From assembly GCF_014127485.1 (NCBI RefSeq), contig NZ_CP059903.1, positions 1,550,001 to 1,614,000 of the forward strand: a DNA stretch of 64,000 nucleotides, in the 5' to 3' direction. Each line of letters opens with the position of its first letter. Positions within the stretch are counted from its first letter, which is position 1. A program made the translations under genes and the position numbers. The stretch is from Nocardioides dongkuii. Its GTDB lineage: Bacteria > Actinomycetota > Actinomycetes > Propionibacteriales > Nocardioidaceae. Below are positions 58,369-64,000 of this stretch, piece after piece. The notes below the pieces were generated by a model. The model ran no database searches, was not told the DNA's origin, and saw only the letters and a program-made list of their open reading frames with translations.

Positions 58369-59102
58369 GGGGCGGTGATGTCCTGCTCGGTGCCGTACTC
58401 GGAGAACCTGATCGTGTAGGTCATCTCGCCGTCGTTCTTGTAGAAGACGCCGGTGAGCTGGGCCTCGCGCAGCTCACCGTCCTCGCTGATGGTGTACGAC
58501 GCGGCGAAGTCGCCCGAGGCGGACGGGACGATGTTGGCGACCGTCTCGCCCGGGACCGTGCCGGTGTACTGGGTGTAGATCTCGTCGTTGGCCTCGCCGC
58601 CGCGGACCTCGCCGCGCTCCTCGACCTCGGTGGTGTCGGTGAGCAGGGTGGAGAACCCGGCGTCGTCGCTCATCAGCTCGCCGGGGTCGGGCGCGCCGTA
58701 CTGGCCCGGGTCGATCGCGGTCCAGTCGGGGATCAGCAGCGAGTTGCGGGCGTAGACGGTGCCGCCGACCGCGATCACCTCGGCGGTGGCCGGGATGCCG
58801 TTGACGCTGAGGTCGAACTCACCCTCGAAGGCGGGCGGGTGCACGCCGACGCCGGTGGCCTTGCGGATGCCGGCGGCGACGTCGGAGGACAGGTCGTCGG
58901 CCTCGAGGGTGATCTGCACGCCGGTGGTCTCGTCGAGGGTCTCCTTGGCGAGCGTCAGCACCTCCTCGGGGGAGGCGCCCTCCGCCACGGAGCCGTCGTC
59001 GTCGCTGCAGCCGGCGAGGGTCAGGACGGCCACGCCGGCGGCCGCCACGGAGGCGCCGCGGCGCAGGCGTCGGGACAGGCCGGGAGGCAGGGCGCGGGTC
59101 AT
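58365..59102 (-). CDS. LprG-like lipoprotein (LppX_LprAFG family)
   Basis: Lipoprotein of 245 residues with a signal peptide and lipobox TLAGCS (Cys32). The mature part matches the LppX/LprA/LprF/LprG family that carries triacylated lipids in a hydrophobic pocket: EVLTLAKETLDETTGVQITL, EFDLSVNGIPATAEVIAVGG, YARNSLLIPDWTAIDP and the end TYTIRFSEYG. The ATG at 59102 lies 5 nt after the parC stop. Its stop overlaps the start of the MFS gene. Together they form an LprG-P55-type lipid export pair. Confidence 0.85.
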   Translation of the reverse strand: MTRALPPGLSRRLRRGASVAAAGVAVLTLAGCSDDDGSVAEGASPEEVLTLAKETLDETTGVQITLEADDLSSDVAAGIRKATGVGVHPPAFEGEFDLSVNGIPATAEVIAVGGTVYARNSLLIPDWTAIDPGQYGAPDPGELMSDDAGFSTLLTDTTEVEERGEVRGGEANDEIYTQYTGTVPGETVANIVPSASGDFAASYTISEDGELREAQLTGVFYKNDGEMTYTIRFSEYGTEQDITAP

Positions 59103-59107
59103 GGCGG

Positions 59108-62100
59108 TCAGCCTCGCACGCCCGGGAGACGCACCGCGACCGGGCCGGCGCAGGCGGCGATCGGCTGGCTGGCGGGGGTGCCGGAGCCGTCGCGCCGCCC
59201 GGTGGGCTCCGGCAGCTCGACCGGGGCGCCGCTGGCGGCGGCCGCCCGGGCGGGTCCCGGACCCGCCCAGGCCAGCACCAGGGTGTCCTCGCCCTTGAGG
59301 AACCGGTGGCACCGGACGCCGCCGGTGGCCCGGCCCTTGGCGGGGTACTCCGTGAACGGCGCCACCTTGACCAGGCCGGGCTCGGTGCCGGGCAGGGCGG
59401 TCGAGGACCCGGACGCCGTGACCACGACCGCGTCGGTCGGGTCGAAGGCCCCGAAGAACACCGCCCGCTGCGAGGCGGCCAGGCGCACGCCGGCGATGCC
59501 GCCGCCGGTGCGTCCCTGCGGTCGGACCGCGTCGGCGCCGAAGTGCAGCAGCTGGGCGTCGGAGGTGATGAAGCAGAGCGTCTCCGACCCGGTGGCGAGC
59601 TCGACGGCCCCGACGACCTCGTCGCCGTCGGCGAGCCGGACGACCTCCCACTCGTCGCGCCCGAGCACCTCGGGGTTGACCCGCTTGACGATGCCCTGAG
59701 CGGTGCCGAGCGCGAGCCCGGGACCGTCGGTCGCCAGCGTGCAGAGCGCCAGCGCACGCTCCCCGGTCTCGAGGGAGAGCACCTCGCTGACGGGGAGCCC
59801 GCCCTGCAGGTTGGGGTCGTTGGCGGAGGCCGGGATGACGGGCAGGTCGAGGACCCCGAGCTTGACCAGGCGTCCCCGCGAGGTGAGCACGCCGATCTCG
59901 CTCCGGGCGGTCGTGGCGACCACCGAGACGACCACGTCGTGGTTGGTGCGCCCGCCGCCGGAGCCCACCGGCTCGTCGGTGCCCGAGCGGGCGAGCAGCC
60001 CGCTGGAGGACAGGAAGGCGTAGCAGGGGTCGTCGGCGACCTCCAGCGGCACGGCGGCGGCGGTGACCGAGGTGCCGGCCGACTCGAGCAGGACGGTGCG
60101 CCGGGGGGTGCCGTAGGTCTTCGCGACCTCGGCCAGCTCGTCGGAGACGACCCGCCAGCGCAGCGCCTCGTCGTTGAGGATCGCGTCGAGCTCCTCGATC
60201 TCGCGACGCAGCGCGTCCTGCTCCTTCTCCAGCTCGATCTTGCTGAACCGGGTGAGCCGGCGCAGCTGCATCTCGAGGATGTAGTCGGCCTGCAGGGTCG
60301 AGAGGTCGAAGACCGACATCAGCCGCCCGCGGGCGGCGCCGGCGTCGTCGCTGGTGCGGATCAGCTCGATGACCTCGTCGATGTCGAGCAGGGCGACCAG
60401 CAGGCCGTCGACGAGGTGCAGCCGGTCGGCCTTCTTGGCGCGCCGGAACGCCGAGCGCCGGCGTACGACCTCGAAGCGGTGGTCGAGGAAGACCCGCAGC
60501 AGCTCCTTGAGCCCGAGCGTGCGCGGCTGGCCGTCGACGAGCGCGACGTTGTTGATGCCGAAGGAGTCCTCCATCGGCGTCTGCCGGTAGAGCTGCTCGA
60601 GGATCGCCTCGGGGTGGAAGCCGTTCTTGACCTCGATCACCAGGCGCAGCCCGTGCGCGCGGTCGGTGAGGTCCTTCATGTCGGCGATGCCCTGCAGCTT
60701 CTTGCCCTGCACGAGGGTCTTGATCCGCTCGATCACCTTCTCGGTGCCGACGCCGTACGGGAGCTCCGTGACGACGATGCCCTTGCGGCGCCCGACCGGC
60801 TCGATCCGCACCGTGGCGCGCATCCGGAAGGACCCGCGGCCGGTCTCGTAGGCGTCGCGGATGCCGTCGAGCCCGACGATCTTGCCGCCGGTGGGCAGGT
60901 CGGGGCCCGGGACGAACCGCATCAGGTCGTCGATGGTCGCCTTCGGGTGCTTGATCAGGTGACGCAGCGCCTGGACGACCTCGACGAGGTTGTGCGGGGC
61001 CATGTTGGTGGCCATGCCGACCGCGATGCCGGTCGTGCCGTTGACGACGAGGTTGGGGATCGCCGCCGGCAGCACGGTGGGCTCGTACTCGCGACTGTCG
61101 TAGTTGGGCTTGAAGTCGACGGTGTCCTCGTCGATCGAGGCCGTCATCGACACCGCCGCGGGGGCCATCCGGGCCTCGGTGTTGTGGTTGACGAACCCGC
61201 CGGCCAGGAACGAGTGGTCCTCGGTGTCCACCTTCACGGAGTACACCGGCTCCGGCGCCTGGTCCTCGACCGCGGCGACCTCGACGAACCGGTAGCCGGA
61301 GTCCATGACCTCGGAGACCACGGCGAGCGTCTCGGGGTCCTTGAACTTGGTGACGAGCAGGCTCCGATCTGCCTGCCAGCGCTCCATCCGGTCGAAGTTG
61401 TGCTTCAGCAGCCAGGACTTCCCCGTGCCTCGGCCCGGTCCCATCGTCGAGCGGACGTAGTCGGCGACGTACGGCGCGCGGTCGCCCGAGAGACGGTGCC
61501 GGTAGCGGGGCTGGCCGCGGAGCAGCGACTGGAGCTTCTGCTGCTTCTCGGTGAGGAAGCCGACCCGCTCGGCGAAGGCGTGCATCTGGTGGAGACCGGA
61601 GATCACCAGCCGGTGCTCGCCCTTGCGGTAGTGGCACCGGGCACTGTGGATGCCGAACTCCAGCAGCATCTCCTGGAGGTCGTCGGCGAGCTGCTCGCTG
61701 TAGGTGGAGTACTGGATGGTGATGGAGTTGGACCCGACGCTGTGGACACCGCCGTCGCCCTCGAAGAGCGCCATGAGGAATGCCCGCTTCAGGCCCGGAC
61801 CGCCCTGCCAGACGATCTCGGGCACCCGCTTCTCGCGCGCCTTGGCGCCGATCATCGGGGCGAGGGGGCTCTCGCGCAGGTGGTCGAGGTTGTGGACGTC
61901 GAGCTCGTGGATGGTGCGGCCGGAGCGCTTCAGCGTGCGCTCGTAGACGTAGCGCCGGCCACCGACGAGCGCGTCGTAGGCGTCGAGGACGTACTGGAAG
62001 TACTCCTGGTCGGTGTTGTTGAACCCAGCCCGGCCCTCGGAGGTGAAGCCCTCGGAGACCCAGCCTCCGAGCAGGGTGCCGAGCATCATCTCCTGGGCCA

Positions 62101-62836
62101 TGGGGATCGCCGTGGTCCACGCGTTGCGGGCGAGGCAGACGACCGTGCCCGGGGTGATCTCGTCGAGCCGGAGCCACTGGAAGACCGGGACACCGGCGAC
62201 CGGCACCAGGCACAGCACCGGGTGGTTGTGGCTCCCGCGGACGGCGTGCCCGCTCGTGGTGACGAGTCGTTTCACGGGGTGGACGCCGGAGTGGAAGACC
62301 CGGCTGACGCGGACCGCCTTGCCGTCCTTGTCGAGGACCTCGAAGTCGACGTCCGCCTCACCGTCCGCCGACAGCCCGACGAGGTCGTCGATGCGCACCG
62401 AGCCCCCGTCGGGCAGGCGCACCCGGGTGTCGCCGGTCAGGCAGTACCGCATGGCCGCCGGGGAGTCGTCGGGGCTACCGAAGTTTCCGTGGCCGTCGAT
62501 GAACGGGACCCGCATCGACCACGACTGGGCCAGGCGCACCATCGCGTCGTAGATCGCGCCGTCGCCGTGGGGGTGCAGCCGGCCCATGACCTCGCCGACG
62601 ACGCGGGCGCTCTTGACGTGGCCGCGGTCGGGGCGCAGTCCCATGTCGTTCATCGTGTACAGGATCCGCCGTTGGACGGGCTTGAGGCCGTCGCGCGCGT
62701 CGGGCAGTGCCCGGGAGTAGATGACCGAGTAGGCGTACTCGAGGAACGAGGACTCCATCTCCTGCTTGATGTCGGTGTCGAGGATGTGCTCCTCGAAGTC
62801 ATCGGGGAGATCTGGGGTCGTGGTCCGCCGTGCCAT
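59108..62836 (-). CDS. parC: DNA topoisomerase IV subunit A with intein
   Basis: DNA-cleaving subunit of topoisomerase IV, 1242 residues as read, about 821 after removal of the intein. The N-extein (1-131) has [56 protein letters not shown], and ends AAMRY with the catalytic Tyr131. The C-extein begins [12 protein letters not shown] (Thr553) and includes the coiled-coil gate and a C-terminal beta-pinwheel domain. [16 protein letters not shown] matches ParC rather than GyrA. The ATG at 62836 is preceded by GAGAAT 6 nt upstream, so it is probably leaderless. Operon: parC, LprG-like, MFS. Confidence 0.93.
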   Translation of the reverse strand: MARRTTTPDLPDDFEEHILDTDIKQEMESSFLEYAYSVIYSRALPDARDGLKPVQRRILYTMNDMGLRPDRGHVKSARVVGEVMGRLHPHGDGAIYDAMVRLAQSWSMRVPFIDGHGNFGSPDDSPAAMRYCLTGDTRVRLPDGGSVRIDDLVGLSADGEADVDFEVLDKDGKAVRVSRVFHSGVHPVKRLVTTSGHAVRGSHNHPVLCLVPVAGVPVFQWLRLDEITPGTVVCLARNAWTTAIPMAQEMMLGTLLGGWVSEGFTSEGRAGFNNTDQEYFQYVLDAYDALVGGRRYVYERTLKRSGRTIHELDVHNLDHLRESPLAPMIGAKAREKRVPEIVWQGGPGLKRAFLMALFEGDGGVHSVGSNSITIQYSTYSEQLADDLQEMLLEFGIHSARCHYRKGEHRLVISGLHQMHAFAERVGFLTEKQQKLQSLLRGQPRYRHRLSGDRAPYVADYVRSTMGPGRGTGKSWLLKHNFDRMERWQADRSLLVTKFKDPETLAVVSEVMDSGYRFVEVAAVEDQAPEPVYSVKVDTEDHSFLAGGFVNHNTEARMAPAAVSMTASIDEDTVDFKPNYDSREYEPTVLPAAIPNLVVNGTTGIAVGMATNMAPHNLVEVVQALRHLIKHPKATIDDLMRFVPGPDLPTGGKIVGLDGIRDAYETGRGSFRMRATVRIEPVGRRKGIVVTELPYGVGTEKVIERIKTLVQGKKLQGIADMKDLTDRAHGLRLVIEVKNGFHPEAILEQLYRQTPMEDSFGINNVALVDGQPRTLGLKELLRVFLDHRFEVVRRRSAFRRAKKADRLHLVDGLLVALLDIDEVIELIRTSDDAGAARGRLMSVFDLSTLQADYILEMQLRRLTRFSKIELEKEQDALRREIEELDAILNDEALRWRVVSDELAEVAKTYGTPRRTVLLESAGTSVTAAAVPLEVADDPCYAFLSSSGLLARSGTDEPVGSGGGRTNHDVVVSVVATTARSEIGVLTSRGRLVKLGVLDLPVIPASANDPNLQGGLPVSEVLSLETGERALALCTLATDGPGLALGTAQGIVKRVNPEVLGRDEWEVVRLADGDEVVGAVELATGSETLCFITSDAQLLHFGADAVRPQGRTGGGIAGVRLAASQRAVFFGAFDPTDAVVVTASGSSTALPGTEPGLVKVAPFTEYPAKGRATGGVRCHRFLKGEDTLVLAWAGPGPARAAAASGAPVELPEPTGRRDGSGTPASQPIAACAGPVAVRLPGVRG
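61181..62443 (-). mobile_element. Intein with LAGLIDADG homing endonuclease in parC
   Basis: A 421-residue protein-splicing element (residues 132-552). It starts [13 protein letters not shown] (block A, Cys1), has block B in GSHNHPVLC, endonuclease block [13 protein letters not shown] (about 252-263) and block [12 protein letters not shown] (about 352-362), block [12 protein letters not shown] and block G GGFVNHN with penultimate His and terminal Asn, followed by Thr in the C-extein. All residues needed for splicing are present. The insertion point, after the catalytic tyrosine in AMRY/TEAR, is the same as in mycobacterial GyrA inteins, and the size is close to the M. leprae GyrA intein. Confidence 0.95.
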
Positions 62837-62915
62837 GGCGCCATTCTCGCGGGTAGCACCGACGGTTCTGCCGGGGCCACGCCGGTCGCCGGGTCCGGAC
62901 CCTCCGCGGGACCGG

Positions 62916-62921
62916 TAGATT
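62916..62921 (+). promoter_or_regulatory. -10 element of a leaderless gene
   Basis: TAGATT ends 7 nt before the GTG at 62929, with no ribosome site between. Confidence 0.5.
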
Positions 62922-62928
62922 CCCCGTC

Positions 62929-64000
62929 GTGACCCAGCAGGACGTGCCCGCTGCCCCCGCGCACTGGGAGGCCGATGTCCTTCTGCGCGACGGCCGGACC
63001 GCCCACATCCGGCCCATCGGGCCCGCCGACGCCGAGCTCCTGGTCGACTTCTACGCGCGGGTCTCCGACGAGTCGAAGTACTACCGGTTCTTCTCGCCGA
63101 TGCCCCGGCTCTCGGACCGCGACGTCGCGCGCTTCACCCAGGTCGACCACGTCGACCGGGTGGCGTTCGTGCTGGTCCTGCAGGGCCGGATGATCGCGGT
63201 CGGGCGGTACGACGTGGTGCGCCCGGGCGAGGCGGAGGTCGCGTTCCTCGTCGAGGACCAGCACCAGGGCCGCGGGATCGCGCAGATCCTGCTCGAGCAC
63301 CTCGCCCAGGCCGGACGGGAGCGCGGCGTCGAGAAGTTCGTGGCCGAGGTGCTGCCCGACAACGTGCGGATGATCCAGATCTTCCGCGAGGCCGGCTACC
63401 GCGTCGCCAGCGAGTACGAGGACGGCGTGCTCATGCTGGAGTTCCCGATCGACCCCACCGAGACCGCGATCGGGGTGATGCTCAACCGCGAGCACCAGGC
63501 CGAGGCCGCCTCGATCCACAAGTTCTTCAACCCGCGCTCGGTCGCGGTGATCGGCGCGAGCCGGCGCCAGGACACCATCGGCCAGGCGCTGGTGCGCAAC
63601 CTGGTGACCGGCGACTTCACCGGCCGGGTGTACGCCGTGAACCCCAGCGCCGCCGCGGTGTCCGGGCTGCCGGCGTACAAGTCGGTCAACGACATCCCCG
63701 ACCAGGTCGACGTCGCGATCGTGGCGGTGCCCGCCGACGCCGTGCAGGACGTCGTCCTGGACTGCGCCGCCAAGGGTGTGCACGGCCTGGTCGTGATCTC
63801 CTCCGGCTTCGCCGAGACCGGCGAGGAGGGCCGCCAGCGCCAGCGGCGGCTCGTCGGGCTCTCCCGCTCCTACGGCCTGCGGCTGATCGGGCCCAACGCG
63901 CTCGGCGTCATCAACACCGACCCGAACGTCTCGATCAACGCCTCGCTGTCCTCGGTGATGCCGCCCCGCGGCCGCGCCGGGTTCTTCTCCCAGTCCGGCG
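62929..64000 (+). CDS. GNAT domain/acyl-CoA synthetase (NDP-forming type) fusion, partial
   Basis: The gene is cut by the right edge; 357 residues are visible. The N-terminal GNAT domain (about 15-165) has [40 protein letters not shown] and [13 protein letters not shown] CoA-binding domain (about 195-320) follows: [51 protein letters not shown]. This is the start of the Pat-like fusion of a lysine acetyltransferase with an ADP-forming acyl-CoA synthetase, usually about 890 residues. In actinobacteria related proteins acetylate acyl-CoA synthetases. The GTG at 62929 is probably leaderless. It is divergent from parC with 92 bp between starts. Confidence 0.88.
   Translation, partial: MTQQDVPAAPAHWEADVLLRDGRTAHIRPIGPADAELLVDFYARVSDESKYYRFFSPMPRLSDRDVARFTQVDHVDRVAFVLVLQGRMIAVGRYDVVRPGEAEVAFLVEDQHQGRGIAQILLEHLAQAGRERGVEKFVAEVLPDNVRMIQIFREAGYRVASEYEDGVLMLEFPIDPTETAIGVMLNREHQAEAASIHKFFNPRSVAVIGASRRQDTIGQALVRNLVTGDFTGRVYAVNPSAAAVSGLPAYKSVNDIPDQVDVAIVAVPADAVQDVVLDCAAKGVHGLVVISSGFAETGEEGRQRQRRLVGLSRSYGLRLIGPNALGVINTDPNVSINASLSSVMPPRGRAGFFSQSG

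Noticed and set aside
61181-62443. The parC insertion as an insertion sequence or gene disruption
   Set aside because: The reading frame is continuous, there are no terminal repeats, and complete intein blocks are present.
1-64000. tRNA, rRNA, CRISPR arrays, insertion sequences, known riboswitches
   Set aside because: None was recognised by eye. No cloverleaf with a TTCGA-type arm, no regularly spaced long repeat array and no transposase was seen. A covariance-model search would be decisive.

Overview
The window is 64 kb of very GC-rich DNA with many GTG starts, gene starts without leaders, a sigA with a Lys/Ala-rich arm, a DUF3068 protein, an AftD-type arabinosyltransferase and an actinobacterial ParE/ParC pair. 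This points to an actinobacterium, most likely of the Nocardioidaceae/Propionibacteriales type (inferred from gene content, not proven). No rRNA, tRNA, CRISPR array or insertion sequence was seen. The only mobile element recognised is an intein.

Layout. (1) 1-5728: a substrate-binding lipoprotein (cut by the left edge), a DUF554 membrane protein, a GNAT acetyltransferase, a PaaI-type thioesterase and polA. (2) 5725-19874: a surface-glycan block with a flippase, an AftD-like GT-C enzyme, two more large membrane proteins in a translationally coupled run, the small AftD companion DUF2613, a GT2 and a GT4 glycosyltransferase, an HHxxxDG acyltransferase with a methyltransferase, and a DUF3068 protein. 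(3) 19937-31955: a methyltransferase, an APH-fold kinase, rpsA, a GlxA-type regulator coupled to an SGNH hydrolase, an AMP-ligase pair, a second GT-C protein, coaE, a TAT-exported esterase and a GNAT. Blocks 2 and 3 break up the polA-rpsA-coaE order known from mycobacteria. (4) 32043-45010: a sigB-like factor, oligopeptidase B, pxpABC (5-oxoprolinase), dinB, DUF4192, a GCS2-type ligase, a universal stress protein, a DNA glycosylase and sigA. (5) 45027-52771: an exopolysaccharide block. A processive GT2 synthase, two membrane-anchored beta-helix proteins and a nucleotide-sugar dehydrogenase have overlapping or nearly abutting reading frames; an OmpA-domain lipoprotein lies downstream and another lipoprotein is divergent. 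(6) 52793-64000: DUF456, DUF7455, parE, carbonic anhydrase, then parC-lprG-P55-like MFS on the minus strand, and the start of a GNAT/acyl-CoA synthetase protein.

How the genes fit together. The glycan block looks able to make lipid-linked sugar donors (GT2), build on them (GT4), flip them and finish chains outside the cell (GT-C proteins), with acyl and methyl decoration. The second polysaccharide block resembles the logic of alginate or hyaluronan systems: a dehydrogenase supplies a sugar-uronic acid nucleotide, the GT2 polymerises and extrudes, and the beta-helix proteins could epimerise or cleave the polymer outside. It is the best candidate here for a little-described system. The parC gene carries a 421-residue LAGLIDADG intein inserted directly after the catalytic tyrosine.
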